DNA from: Paraburkholderia bryophila
GTDB lineage: Bacteria; Pseudomonadota; Gammaproteobacteria; Burkholderiales; Burkholderiaceae
Direction: 5' to 3'
Assembly (NCBI RefSeq): GCF_003269035.1
Contig: NZ_QLTK01000001.1
Coordinates: 434,001-498,000, forward strand
DNA: 64,000 nt
The first letter of the stretch is position 1. The number at the start of each line of letters is the position of its first letter. Shown piece by piece: positions 34,670 through 43,636 of the stretch. The notes under the pieces are model-generated. The model was not told the origin of the DNA. It did not search any database and worked only from the letters and a program-made list of their open reading frames with translations. A program made the position numbers and the translations under genes.

Positions 34670-35968
34670 ATGAAAAAAGGCTTCTACACAATCATTGCGG
34701 CGCAGTTTATTTCGTCGCTCGCGGACAATGCCCTGCTGATCGCCGCCATCGCGCTGCTCTCCGTGATTCGCTCGGCCGCCTGGGTCACTCCGCTGCTGCA
34801 AATTTTCTTCACCGTCTCGTACGTGTTGCTCGCGCCGTTCGTCGGCGCCTTCGCCGACGCGATGCAGAAGCGGCACGTGATGTTCGCCTCCAACGCGCTG
34901 AAGGCGAGCGGTTGCCTGATGATGATCGCCGGCGTGCATCCGATGATCGCCTATGGCGTGGTCGGCTTCGGCGCCGCCGCGTATTCGCCCGCCAAATACG
35001 GCATCCTCACCGAGCTGCTGCCCGCCGACCGACTCGTCAAGGCGAACGCATGGCTCGAATCGGCGACGGTACTGTCGACCATTGTCGGCACGATGGTCGG
35101 CGGCGCGCTGATCAGCACGGTCGCCGACAAATTCGTCGCGCACGCGCATTGGCCGCTGATCCGCTCGTCCGCCGATCTGGCGATGTTCGCGACCATGGTC
35201 ACCTACGCGATCGCCGCCGCGATCAACATTTTCATTCCCGACACCGGCGCGCGCTATCCGAACCGCCTCACCGAACCGAAGAAGCTGGTGGGCGATTTCT
35301 ATCACTGCTTCAACGTGCTGTGGGCCGACAAGCTCGCGCAGATCGCGCTGTGGGTCACGACCTTGATGTGGGGCGGCGCGGTGACGTTGCAATTGCTGGT
35401 GCTCAAATGGGCCAACGTCAATCTCGGGCTGTCGCTGTCGAAGGCGGCGGTCATGCAAGGGGTCACGGGGCTCGGCATCGCGGTCGGCGCGGCGGCCGCG
35501 GCGGCGCTGATTCCATTGCGCCAGTCGTTGCGGGTGCTACCAGTGGGGATTCTCACCGGCGCGGTGGCGATCGCGGTGGCGTTCTACAACAAGGATCTGT
35601 TCCCGGCGGGCTCGGGCATCCGGATCGGCACGTACGTGCTGCCGTTTTACATTCTGTTCGCCTATCCGCTAATGATCCTGCTCGGCGCCTTGTCGGGCTT
35701 TTTCATCGTGCCGATGAACGCGATTCTGCAGCACCGCGGCGCCACGCTGCTGTCGGCGGGGCATTCGATCGCGGTGCAGAACTTCAATCAGAATCTGGCC
35801 GTGCTGCTGATGCTCGGGGTCTATGCGTTACTGCTGACCGCGAAGCTGCCGGCGCAGTGGATCATCGTCGTGTTCGGCAGCTTCATCACGTTCATGATGT
35901 GGCTCGCGAAACGGCGCAGCGCGGTGAATGAGCGCAAGGTGGATATGCGGGCGATGGTGGAGGAGTGA
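34670..35968 (+). CDS. lplT: Lysophospholipid transporter LplT
   Basis: MFS carrier of 432 aa that in E. coli flips lysophospholipids into the cytoplasm for re-acylation. Start ATG 34670 gives MKKGFYTIIAAQFISSLADNALLIA, the normal LplT N-terminus; the longer frame from 34529 adds 47 non-conserved residues. Motifs include the AFADAMQKRHVMFASNALKA loop and YSPAKYGILTELLPADRLVKANAWLESATVLSTIVG. About 11-12 membrane helices. In enterics lplT is paired or fused with aas; no aas gene is next to it here. Confidence 0.9.
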   Translation: MKKGFYTIIAAQFISSLADNALLIAAIALLSVIRSAAWVTPLLQIFFTVSYVLLAPFVGAFADAMQKRHVMFASNALKASGCLMMIAGVHPMIAYGVVGFGAAAYSPAKYGILTELLPADRLVKANAWLESATVLSTIVGTMVGGALISTVADKFVAHAHWPLIRSSADLAMFATMVTYAIAAAINIFIPDTGARYPNRLTEPKKLVGDFYHCFNVLWADKLAQIALWVTTLMWGGAVTLQLLVLKWANVNLGLSLSKAAVMQGVTGLGIAVGAAAAAALIPLRQSLRVLPVGILTGAVAIAVAFYNKDLFPAGSGIRIGTYVLPFYILFAYPLMILLGALSGFFIVPMNAILQHRGATLLSAGHSIAVQNFNQNLAVLLMLGVYALLLTAKLPAQWIIVVFGSFITFMMWLAKRRSAVNERKVDMRAMVEE

Positions 35969-36059
35969 GTGTGCGTGGGCGTTTGTGTGGCGGTTTGAGC
36001 CGTGGCACGTTACCGGCTCAGCGCGACGCGCCGCCGCGCTCAATCCCTTCGCGCAGGGC

Positions 36060-36467
36060 TCAAGCCTTGACCGCGTTCCGTTGTACCGCCACGCACCTGA
36101 TTTCGGCCAGCAAGCCCGGATGCGCGAGTTCCGATACGCCAATCGCCGTCCACGCACATGTACCGCGCGGAAAAACCCGGTTCTTCACTTCGCGGAAGAC
36201 TGCCATGTGTACGCTCATCTGGACGTGGTAAGTCGTCATCTCGACGACGTCTTCAAACGTGCAGCCTGCCGCCTCGAGAAGTATCTTCAGATTTTCCCAG
36301 CACGCGAGGAACTGCGCCTCGGGATCGTGGATGACTTCGAGCTCACGTGTACGCCCGACTTGTCCGGCGCAAAATACCGTTGTTCCTACCTTGACGGCGG
36401 GCGCATAGCCCGCGCGCTCAACGATCTGTTCCATTCCATCGGGAACGATGATTTCTCGGTCGGTCAT
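36060..36467 (-). CDS. RidA/YjgF/YER057c/UK114 family protein
   Basis: Small cytoplasmic trimeric protein, 135 aa. RidA members hydrolyse reactive enamine/imine intermediates from PLP enzymes. Family features: YAPAVKVGTTVFCAGQVGRT, a middle helix with FLACWENLKILLEAAG, and FPRGTCAWTAIGVSELAHPGLLAEIRCVAV near the end. The conserved Arg (in EIRCVA) that defines active RidA is present. It could be a Rid subfamily (Rid2-7) rather than the housekeeping RidA. It stands alone between lplT and mutS on the opposite strand. Confidence 0.88.
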   Translation of the reverse strand: MTDREIIVPDGMEQIVERAGYAPAVKVGTTVFCAGQVGRTRELEVIHDPEAQFLACWENLKILLEAAGCTFEDVVEMTTYHVQMSVHMAVFREVKNRVFPRGTCAWTAIGVSELAHPGLLAEIRCVAVQRNAVKA

Positions 36468-37097
36468 GCAGGGATTCCTTCGCGATGGTGAGAGGCGTTA
36501 GTGAGTAGCGATAGCGGGTTCGGATCGACGCAACTATATCGCCGGCTGCGTCGAATTCGAACCAACGCGGCCATCGGTCGCATCCGATAGTTAGCCGATC
36601 GTTACCCTAGTCCGGGAGCGCAACGAACACCTTGCACCGGCCGCCAGACGCAAAAACGACCTTCTGGCGATGCTCGGCCATGCTGGAAGTGCAACGAGGA
36701 GTTCGGCATGCCGAAGAAAATTAACTCTGGCGTCGCGATGACACCGGGCCACGCGACGTAGGCACTGCGCGCCGTTCTTACGTTCGGCAACCGGAGCCTG
36801 TTCGACATGCCCCTCGACCGAATGGCGGCACCGGATTCCCACTGCGTAATTCGACTGCTGCGGTACCATATCGCCGTTTGGTGCGTTAGTCGGTTACCGC
36901 TTGTGCGTGACCGGCTCTTGCCCCTCTTCGCGCGCGCATCAAGTACATAAAATTCAGCGTAGGTTTTGCCGGCAAATAGAGATGTTCCGGCCAGAAACCT
37001 GCGCTAACCGCTCAAGCTTTGCACTGTGAAAGCATGCACGAGCATGCCTGGACAGAAACATGCAAAAAGGCCATGCGCCTTGCTGGATATAGGATAG
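36468..37097. other. 630-bp region before mutS
   Basis: No gene is supported. Minus-strand open frames at 36591-36869 and 36602-36808 (92 and 68 aa) lack a ribosome-binding site and a recognised family; they could be a decayed gene. An inverted GCATGC / GCATGC pair at 37032-37047 lies 50 bp before the mutS start. AGGA at 37091 precedes the mutS ATG. Confidence 0.5.
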
Positions 37098-39797
37098 ATG
37101 GAAGAAACGACCGCAAAACCTGACGTGAAAAGCATCGACTTAAGCAATCACACGCCCATGATGCAGCAATACCTGCGCATCAAAGCGGATCATCCGGGCA
37201 CGCTGGTGTTCTACCGGATGGGCGATTTCTACGAACTCTTTTTCGACGACGCCGAAAAGGCCGCCCGTCTGCTCGATCTGACGCTCACGCAGCGCGGCGC
37301 GTCAGGCGGCAATCCGATCAAAATGGCCGGCGTGCCGCATCACGCGGTCGAACAATATCTGGCCAAGCTGGTGAAGCTCGGCGAATCCGTCGCGATCTGC
37401 GAACAGATCGGCGACCCGGCGACGTCGAAGGGCCCCGTCGAACGTAAAGTGGTACGCGTGGTGACGCCAGGCACCCTCACGGACGCCGCGTTGTTGTCGG
37501 ACAAGAACGACGTCTATCTCATGGCGCTGTGCGTCGCGCACAACCGCCGCGGCGTCGCGACCAGCGTCGGGCTGGCGTGGCTGAATCTGGCGAGCGGCGC
37601 GTTGCGCCTCGCGGAAGTCGCGCCCGACCAGGTGGCGGCCGCGCTCGAACGCATTCGTCCCGCGGAAATTCTGGTGGCCGATTCCACCGCGGATTCCGCT
37701 AGCTGGACGCCGCCCGTCAATGCCGGCGCCCTCACCCGCGTGCCGGTGTGGCACTTCGATATCGCGTCGGGCACGCAGCGTCTCTGCGATCAACTGGAAG
37801 TGGCGGGCCTCGACGGCTTCGGCGCCCATTCGCTGACGGCCGCATGCGGCGCGGCCGGCGCGTTGCTGCTGTACGCGGCGGCCACGCAAGGCCAGCAATT
37901 GCGCCACGTGCGCAGCCTGAAGGTGGAATACGAGTCCGAATATATCGGCCTCGACCCGGCCACCCGCCGCAACCTCGAACTCACCGAAACGCTACGCGGT
38001 ACCGAGTCGCCCACGCTGTGCTCGCTGCTCGACACCTGCTGCACGACCATGGGTAGCCGGCTGCTGCGTCACTGGCTGCATCACCCGCCGCGCGAAGCCG
38101 CGGTGGCGCAGGCACGGCAGCAAGCCATCGGCGCGCTGCTCGACGCGCCGTTCGGCACGAGCGTCGACTCGCTGCGCGGCGCGCTGCGGCAAATCTCGGA
38201 TATCGAACGGATCACCGGGCGTCTCGCGCTGTTGTCCGCGCGGCCTCGCGATCTGTCGAGCCTGCGCGACACGTTCATCGCGTTGCCCGACCTGCGCATG
38301 CAGCTCGCGGCGGTGTCGTCCAACGCGGATTCGCTCGCGCGTATCGACGCGTCGCTCGTGCCGCCGCAAGACTGCGTCGAACTGCTCAGGCGCGCGGTCG
38401 CGCAGGAGCCGTCGGCGATGGTGCGCGACGGCGGCGTGATCGCACGCGGTTATGACGCGGACCTCGACGAGTTGCGCGATATTTCGGAGAACTGCGGGCA
38501 GTTCCTGATCGACCTCGAAACACGCGAGCGCGCCCGCACGGGCATCGGCAATCTGCGCGTCGAGTACAACAAGGTGCACGGCTTCTATATCGAAGTCACA
38601 CGCGGTCAGACCGACAAGGTACCCGACGACTATCGGCGCCGCCAGACCCTGAAGAACGCCGAGCGCTACATCACACCGGAGCTGAAAACTTTCGAGGACA
38701 AAGCGCTGTCGGCGCAGGAACGCGCACTGGCACGCGAACGCGCGCTATACGATGCGCTGCTGCAGGCGCTGCTGCCCTTCATCCCCGACTGCCAGCGGGT
38801 CGCTTCGGCGCTCGCCGAACTCGATCTGCTGGCGGCCTTCGCCGAACGCGCCCGCGCGCTCGACTGGGTCGCGCCGAGCTTCTCGCCGAATACCGGTATC
38901 GAAATCGAACAGGGGCGTCACCCGGTGGTCGAGGCGCAGGTCGAGCAGTTCATCGCCAACGACTGCACGCTGACACCCGAGCGCAAACTGCTGCTGATCA
39001 CCGGCCCGAACATGGGCGGTAAATCGACCTTCATGCGGCAGACCGCGCTGATCGCGCTGCTGGCTTACGTGGGCAGCTACGTGCCGGCCCGGCGCGCGGC
39101 GTTCGGGCCGATCGACCGCATCTTCACGCGGATCGGCGCGGCCGACGACCTGGCCGGCGGCCGCTCGACCTTCATGGTGGAAATGACCGAAGCCGCCGCG
39201 ATCCTTAACGACGCGACACCGCAAAGTCTCGTGCTGATGGATGAAATCGGCCGCGGCACGTCGACCTTCGACGGGCTCGCGCTGGCCTGGGCGATCGCAC
39301 GACATCTGCTGTCGCACAACGGCTGCCATACGCTGTTTGCCACGCATTACTTTGAACTCACTCAGTTGCCGGCCGAGTTTCCGCACGCGGCCAACGTGCA
39401 TCTGTCGGCGGTCGAGCATGGGCACGGCATCGTGTTCCTGCACGCGGTCAACGAAGGGCCGGCGAATCAGAGCTACGGTCTGCAGGTCGCGCAGCTCGCG
39501 GGCGTGCCGAACGCGGTGATTCGCGCGGCGCGCAAGCATCTCGCGCATCTCGAGCAGCAATCGGCGGCGCAACCCGCGCCGCAACTCGATCTGTTCGCCG
39601 CCCCCATGCCGATGCAGCTCGAAGACACGGACGACGAACGCTACGACGAGCCGCAGGCCGCCGCATTGCCGCCCGCCATGCAGGCGCTCGCCGAACGTCT
39701 GCGCGCAATCGACCCGAACGACTTGCGCCCGCGCGAAGCGCTCGACCTGCTGTACGAACTGCACGAGCTGGCTACCGCGCCAGATGCGGATCATTGA
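37098..39797 (+). CDS. mutS: DNA mismatch repair protein MutS
   Basis: Mismatch-recognition ATPase, 899 aa, full family length. Domain I has the mismatch-contacting [11 protein letters not shown] motif (Phe and Glu wedge) after [17 protein letters not shown]. Connector, lever and clamp domains follow ([17 protein letters not shown] in the core). The C-terminal ATPase has Walker [19 protein letters not shown], Walker [17 protein letters not shown] and the signature [16 protein letters not shown]. The tail ends with the MutS tetramerisation-type helices ([20 protein letters not shown]). It overlaps the next gene by 14 bp. Confidence 0.98.
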   Translation: MEETTAKPDVKSIDLSNHTPMMQQYLRIKADHPGTLVFYRMGDFYELFFDDAEKAARLLDLTLTQRGASGGNPIKMAGVPHHAVEQYLAKLVKLGESVAICEQIGDPATSKGPVERKVVRVVTPGTLTDAALLSDKNDVYLMALCVAHNRRGVATSVGLAWLNLASGALRLAEVAPDQVAAALERIRPAEILVADSTADSASWTPPVNAGALTRVPVWHFDIASGTQRLCDQLEVAGLDGFGAHSLTAACGAAGALLLYAAATQGQQLRHVRSLKVEYESEYIGLDPATRRNLELTETLRGTESPTLCSLLDTCCTTMGSRLLRHWLHHPPREAAVAQARQQAIGALLDAPFGTSVDSLRGALRQISDIERITGRLALLSARPRDLSSLRDTFIALPDLRMQLAAVSSNADSLARIDASLVPPQDCVELLRRAVAQEPSAMVRDGGVIARGYDADLDELRDISENCGQFLIDLETRERARTGIGNLRVEYNKVHGFYIEVTRGQTDKVPDDYRRRQTLKNAERYITPELKTFEDKALSAQERALARERALYDALLQALLPFIPDCQRVASALAELDLLAAFAERARALDWVAPSFSPNTGIEIEQGRHPVVEAQVEQFIANDCTLTPERKLLLITGPNMGGKSTFMRQTALIALLAYVGSYVPARRAAFGPIDRIFTRIGAADDLAGGRSTFMVEMTEAAAILNDATPQSLVLMDEIGRGTSTFDGLALAWAIARHLLSHNGCHTLFATHYFELTQLPAEFPHAANVHLSAVEHGHGIVFLHAVNEGPANQSYGLQVAQLAGVPNAVIRAARKHLAHLEQQSAAQPAPQLDLFAAPMPMQLEDTDDERYDEPQAAALPPAMQALAERLRAIDPNDLRPREALDLLYELHELATAPDADH

Positions 39798-41163
39798 CGC
39801 TCCCAGACCCCGGCAGCGACCGCGCACGTTTCGCGCGGCGCTGAACTTCGCCCCGCTTCTCACGGGCGGCTTTGTGCCGCTCGTGGGTCTGCTCATGGGT
39901 CTACTCACCGGCCTGCTCATATGCGCCCAGTCGGCGCACGCCGAGGCGCAGCGCTACGCGTTCGCGGTCATCGCCAACACGCTGCAAAACACCGCCGACG
40001 AAGCCGCCACGCAGCGCCTGATCGACGCGATCGGGCGGGAGCGAGACATCGCGTTCGTCGTCTATAACGGCAATCTGAAGGGTGCGAAAGAAGCCTGCCG
40101 CGACGCGCTCTACGAGCGCCGTCACGCGTTGCTCGAAACCTCGCGGCCCGCGCTGTTCTTCATTCCGGGCCAGCATGACTGGGCCGATTGCGGCACCGCC
40201 GAAGCCGGCGGCTTCGACCCGACCGAACGGCTTGACCAGTTACGCCAGACCCTGTTCGCCGATTCGACGTCGATGGGCCAGAACCCCATCGCGCTGACGC
40301 GCGAAAGCGAAGTCTCGCGCTTTCGTCCGTTTCGCGAAAACGTGCGCTGGCAAGTGGGCGACACCGTGTTCATCGGTCTGAACGCGCCGGGCCCGAACAA
40401 TCACTATCTGAGCGCGGGCGGCCGCAACGGTGAATTCGAAGACCGGGCAATCGCCAATGCATTCTGGCTCGAGCATGCCGGTGAATATGCGAAACGCCGC
40501 GATGCGCGTGCGATCGTCGTGTTCATTCAAGGCGACCCCGACCCGGAGCGTTATGAACGGCCCGACCGTTTCGCCTGGCTGCGTTTTGCACGCACCACGC
40601 GCCGCGACGGTTTTCTGGAATTCAAGCGCAGTATGGTCAAACTCGCGCAGACGTTCCGCGGACCGGTGCTGGTGATTCATTGCGACGACGAACGCGCGAG
40701 CGGCGGCTTCCTGATCGATCAGCCGTTACGCAATGACAAGGGCGCGCTCGTGACGAATCTCACGCGGATCGCGCTGGCGCCGCATGATCGTCTTAACCAA
40801 TGGATTCGAATTGAAGCGGACCCCGGCAGGAAACCGCCCTTCCGCGTGAGTGTGCGCGACGTACCTAAGCAGATGCCTTTGCCCGTGCCGCCCCCTTTGC
40901 CGCCGCACGAAGAGCCCGCCGCGTCGATGCCGGCAGTGCCCTCGCTCGGTCCCGCTTCGGAATTGCCACCGCTGTTGCCGACGCCCGGGGAGTCGCAACT
41001 GGATCAGCAGCCGCGCATTCCGGCCGACCAGGGTGGCGGCGGCTACGGGCCGGCGACCTCGGTGCCACCCGCCTCCGCTACCTCGACGCACATGCCGGGC
41101 GCCGCTTCAGGTACGAACCTGAACGGCGGCGTGCCGGCCAGCTCAGTGCAGCGTGGGCCCTGA
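39784..41163 (+). CDS. Exported protein with a degenerate metallophosphoesterase-like fold
   Basis: 459 aa, starts at an ATG inside the mutS 3' end (14-bp overlap, translational coupling). A signal peptide or anchor spans about 22-53 (AHA-EAQ cleavage). The core resembles calcineurin-like phosphoesterases in layout but with changed metal ligands: YNGN where GD is expected, PGQHDW where GNHD is expected, and VIHCDDE in place of GHxH. It is therefore probably not an active enzyme, or uses another metal set. The last 110 residues are Pro/Gly/Ser-rich and disordered. Its 3' end overlaps the slyD gene tail to tail by 21 bp. Family assignment is inferred from motif order. Confidence 0.7.
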   Translation: MRIIDAPRPRQRPRTFRAALNFAPLLTGGFVPLVGLLMGLLTGLLICAQSAHAEAQRYAFAVIANTLQNTADEAATQRLIDAIGRERDIAFVVYNGNLKGAKEACRDALYERRHALLETSRPALFFIPGQHDWADCGTAEAGGFDPTERLDQLRQTLFADSTSMGQNPIALTRESEVSRFRPFRENVRWQVGDTVFIGLNAPGPNNHYLSAGGRNGEFEDRAIANAFWLEHAGEYAKRRDARAIVVFIQGDPDPERYERPDRFAWLRFARTTRRDGFLEFKRSMVKLAQTFRGPVLVIHCDDERASGGFLIDQPLRNDKGALVTNLTRIALAPHDRLNQWIRIEADPGRKPPFRVSVRDVPKQMPLPVPPPLPPHEEPAASMPAVPSLGPASELPPLLPTPGESQLDQQPRIPADQGGGGYGPATSVPPASATSTHMPGAASGTNLNGGVPASSVQRGP

Positions 41164-41682
41164 CTTGTCGTCGTCAGCTTCGTCGTCTTCGTCGAGAACT
41201 TCGAGGCCGTCGGCGCCATGCGCGTGTTCGTGCTGAATTTCGTCTTCAGTCGCGGGACGCACGTCCTTGACCGTCAACGCGAAACGCAGCGCCATGCCGG
41301 CGAGCGGATGGTTGCCGTCGAGCACGACTTTGTCTTCCGCGACGTCCGTGACCACGTAGACGAGCGAATCGAGATCTTCGTCGCCCTCTTCCGGCGTGCC
41401 TTCGAATTGCATGCCGACTTCGAGCGGTTCGGGAAAACGATCGCGCGGCTCGATCTTCACCAGGTCGGGGTCGTACTCACCGAACGCGTCGGCCGGTTCA
41501 AGCTGGATCTGGGCCTCGAAGCCGGCCTCGTGGCCGTCGAGCTCTTCCTCGATCTTGGGGAACGTGCCATCATAGCCGCCGTGCAGATAGACCATCGGCT
41601 CGTCGCTTTCTTCAATCAGATTGCCCTGCGCATCCGACAGCTTGTAAGCGACCGACACGACGGTGTTCTTTGCGATTTTCAT
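41143..41682 (-). CDS. SlyD-type FKBP peptidyl-prolyl cis-trans isomerase
   Basis: 179 aa from ATG 41682, with GGAGAG 5 nt upstream. The FKBP halves (KNTVVSVAYKLSDAQGNLIEES, PMVYLHGGYDGTFPKIEEELDG, and NHPLAGMALRFALTVKDVRPAT) surround the inserted flap domain (EAGFEAQIQLEPADAFGEYDPDL). That layout defines SlyD/FkpB-like enzymes with both isomerase and chaperone activity. The tail is short and acidic with only three His (EHAHG and the last residue), unlike the His/Cys-rich metal tail of E. coli SlyD. A consensus -10 lies in the 32-bp gap to the divergent roxA gene. Confidence 0.92.
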   Translation of the reverse strand: MKIAKNTVVSVAYKLSDAQGNLIEESDEPMVYLHGGYDGTFPKIEEELDGHEAGFEAQIQLEPADAFGEYDPDLVKIEPRDRFPEPLEVGMQFEGTPEEGDEDLDSLVYVVTDVAEDKVVLDGNHPLAGMALRFALTVKDVRPATEDEIQHEHAHGADGLEVLDEDDEADDDKSGPTLH

Positions 41683-41706
41683 TCGACTCTCCAGAATACA
41701 ACTCAC

Positions 41707-41712
41707 ATTATA
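41707..41712 (-). promoter_or_regulatory. Consensus -10 box of the slyD-like gene
   Basis: Perfect TATAAT on the minus strand, about 25 bp before the slyD ATG and inside the 32-bp gap to roxA. The -35 must lie in the roxA coding region; no good match is seen. Confidence 0.5.
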
Positions 41713-41714
41713 CG

Positions 41715-42956
41715 ATGCCCAAGCGGCCCACTGACCACCCGGCCGACCTCGCTTCGGCACGAAATTCTTCATCGGCGGCGAAGCCGGTTCTGCCACCCTC
41801 GCCCGACACGCCGACACCGCTGCTCGGCGGTCTGACGCCCTCGCAATTCATGCGCCGCTACTGGCAAAAAAAGCCGCTGCTGATCCGTCAGGCGATCCCG
41901 AACGTCGAGGCGCCGCTCTCGCGCGAGGAATTTTTCGAGCTGGCCGATCAGGACGAAGTCGAAGCCCGTCTGATCACCCATTTTCGCAACAAGTGGCAAC
42001 TCGAGCACGGCCCCTTTGCGCCTGACGAACTGCCGTCGGCGAAGCAGCGCGCATGGACTTTACTCGTGCAAGGCGTCGACCTTCATAACGACCGTGCGCG
42101 CGCCTTGCTGGACCGCTTCCGTTTCGTGCCGGACGCGCGGCTCGACGACCTGATGATCTCGTACGCAAGTGACGGCGGCGGTGTCGGCCCGCACTTCGAT
42201 TCCTACGACGTGTTTCTTTTGCAAGTAAAAGGCAAGCGGCGCTGGCGCATCAGCGCGCAGAAAGACCTCACCTTGCAGGACGGCCTGCCTTTGAAAGTTT
42301 TACAGAATTTCCAGGCCGAAGAGGAATGGGTGCTCGAGCCGGGCGACATGCTCTACCTGCCGCCGCATATCGCCCATGACGGCATCGCCGAAGGCGAATG
42401 CATGACCTGTTCGATCGGTTTCCGCGCGCCCTCGGCGAGCGAGTTGACTGCGCAATTCCTCTACCATCTGGCCGAGCGCGGCGAGTCGGCGACCCAACCG
42501 GGCGCGTTGTATCGCGACCCGCAGCAACCCGCTGTCGAACGTCCGGCCGAGTTGCCGGCAGCGCTGGTCGAAAGGGTTGGATCGATCCTTGCTGGCATCA
42601 AGTGGAAAGAGCAGGATATTGCGTCGTTCCTTGGCACGTACCTCAGCGAACCTAAGCCGAGTGTCGTGTTTGATCCGCCGCAAAGGCCGCTTAATGAAGC
42701 CCGTTTCATCAGTCGCGCATCAAAGTCAGGCATTCGGCTGAACCGCAAGACTAATTTGTTGTACAACCGCCGTTTTTTCTTCGTAAATGGAGAGGAAACG
42801 TCATTTGATGGCGCAAAAAAGTGGTTGATTGATCTCGCTGACCACCGGTGTATGAGTGCGAAACGCTTTGTAACACTCTCACACGATTCGTCGGTGACAG
42901 CATTGCTGCACGAGTGGTATTGTGCGGGCTGGATAGAAGTGGGCGAGCTCGCGTAA
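41715..42956 (+). CDS. Ribosomal protein arginine hydroxylase (RoxA/YcfD-type JmjC oxygenase)
   Basis: Fe(II)/2-oxoglutarate oxygenase of 413 aa. In E. coli YcfD hydroxylates Arg81 of ribosomal protein L16. The double-stranded beta-helix carries the iron ligands HFD (GGVGPHFDSYDVFLLQVKG) and the distal His in LYLPPHIAHDGIA. FMRRYWQKKPLLIRQAIP opens the domain and GKRRWRISAQ is the 2-oxoglutarate side. The C-terminal winged-helix region follows. The first 45 residues are Pro/Ser-rich and variable. The start ATG 41715 is only 32 bp from the divergent slyD-like start; a later start is possible. Confidence 0.92.
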   Translation: MPKRPTDHPADLASARNSSSAAKPVLPPSPDTPTPLLGGLTPSQFMRRYWQKKPLLIRQAIPNVEAPLSREEFFELADQDEVEARLITHFRNKWQLEHGPFAPDELPSAKQRAWTLLVQGVDLHNDRARALLDRFRFVPDARLDDLMISYASDGGGVGPHFDSYDVFLLQVKGKRRWRISAQKDLTLQDGLPLKVLQNFQAEEEWVLEPGDMLYLPPHIAHDGIAEGECMTCSIGFRAPSASELTAQFLYHLAERGESATQPGALYRDPQQPAVERPAELPAALVERVGSILAGIKWKEQDIASFLGTYLSEPKPSVVFDPPQRPLNEARFISRASKSGIRLNRKTNLLYNRRFFFVNGEETSFDGAKKWLIDLADHRCMSAKRFVTLSHDSSVTALLHEWYCAGWIEVGELA

Positions 42957-43061
42957 CAGTTTGCGCAATGCTTGCTCACCTGCTATACCGTACTTTCAAA
43001 TTTTGTATGAGAAAGACAACGTATTGACCCCGGATTTATGGATTGTCAGTACGAAAGTGCA

Positions 43062-43067
43062 TATAAT
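43062..43067 (+). promoter_or_regulatory. Candidate -10 box upstream of the Ala-rich lipoprotein gene
   Basis: Perfect TATAAT, with only a weak -35 (TGGATT at 17 bp). It would give an untranslated leader of about 125 nt before the lipoprotein ATG. Confidence 0.4.
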
Positions 43068-43201
43068 TTCCGCCCAAGCCGTAGGGAAGATTCCAGCTCG
43101 TTCAAAGAGCTTCTCCACCAACGGCCCAGGTCGGTGTTGGAGCACATTACCGGTTTTATTTTGCGCTGTTGCTTACCTTTAAACCATAAAAGGACGTGAT
43201 C

Positions 43202-43477
43202 ATGAAGAAATCCCTCCTCGTAGCATCCCTGTTGGCAGCTGTGGCACTGGCTGCATGCAACAAGAGCAACGATCAAGCCGCTGCCCCGGCTAGCGACGCA
43301 GCTGCTGCTTCGGCACCGGCTGCTGCAGCTTCGGATTCGGCTATGGCTGCTTCGGGTGCTGCTGCTGCTGCGAGCGACGCTGCTGCTTCGGCTACGGCGG
43401 CTGCTTCGGACGCAACCGCTGCTGCTTCGGACGCTGCTGCTTCGGCTGCTGCTCCGGCTTCGGGCGCAAGCCAGTAA
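43202..43477 (+). CDS. Small Ala-rich lipoprotein with ASDAA repeats
   Basis: 91 aa from ATG 43202 with AAAGGA 7 nt upstream. The signal peptide ends in the lipobox LAAC (Cys19), then NKSNDQ. The remaining 65 residues are almost only Ala, Ser and Asp, with recurring ASDAAA/ASAAA units, and a terminal PASGASQ. The protein is probably disordered or a long helix on the membrane surface. The DNA is repetitive (GCTGCTTCGG units), so copy number may vary between strains. Similar short alanine-rich lipoproteins occur in Burkholderia; function unknown. Confidence 0.8.
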   Translation: MKKSLLVASLLAAVALAACNKSNDQAAAPASDAAAASAPAAAASDSAMAASGAAAAASDAAASATAAASDATAAASDAAASAAAPASGASQ

Positions 43478-43549
43478 GCTGTCGCGTAGGGTTCGCCTCT
43501 GGGCGAAAACTGCCTCGGGAAGTCCCCTCGATTTCCCGGGCAGTAAAGC

Positions 43550-43581
43550 AAAACGCCACGGATTCACATCCGTGGCGTTTT
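43550..43581. terminator. Strong bidirectional terminator between the lipoprotein gene and dinG
   Basis: Perfect 14-bp stem AAAACGCCACGGAT / ATCCGTGGCGTTTT with loop TCAC. It ends both the rightward lipoprotein gene and leftward dinG. A second imperfect hairpin lies just upstream at 43510-43543. Confidence 0.88.
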
Positions 43582-43636
43582 GTCGTTTGGGCGGCGCTTT
43601 TTACAACAGCGCCGACTTAATACCAACTTGCGTGTG

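Noticed and set aside
33518..35458. 646-aa minus-strand open frame across suhB and lplT
   Set aside because: It is the mirror of two well-supported genes and has no start signal or family features.
34471..35931. 486-aa plus-strand open frame overlapping lplT in another frame
   Set aside because: Arg-rich shadow; the lplT frame has a membrane protein with family motifs.
36591..36869. 92-aa minus-strand open frame before mutS
   Set aside because: No ribosome-binding site, no recognised motif and atypical composition. Reported only as region content.
43273..43551. 92-aa minus-strand frame opposite the Ala-rich lipoprotein
   Set aside because: Ala/Glu-rich mirror of a repetitive gene; open only because GCN/NGC repeats lack stops on both strands.
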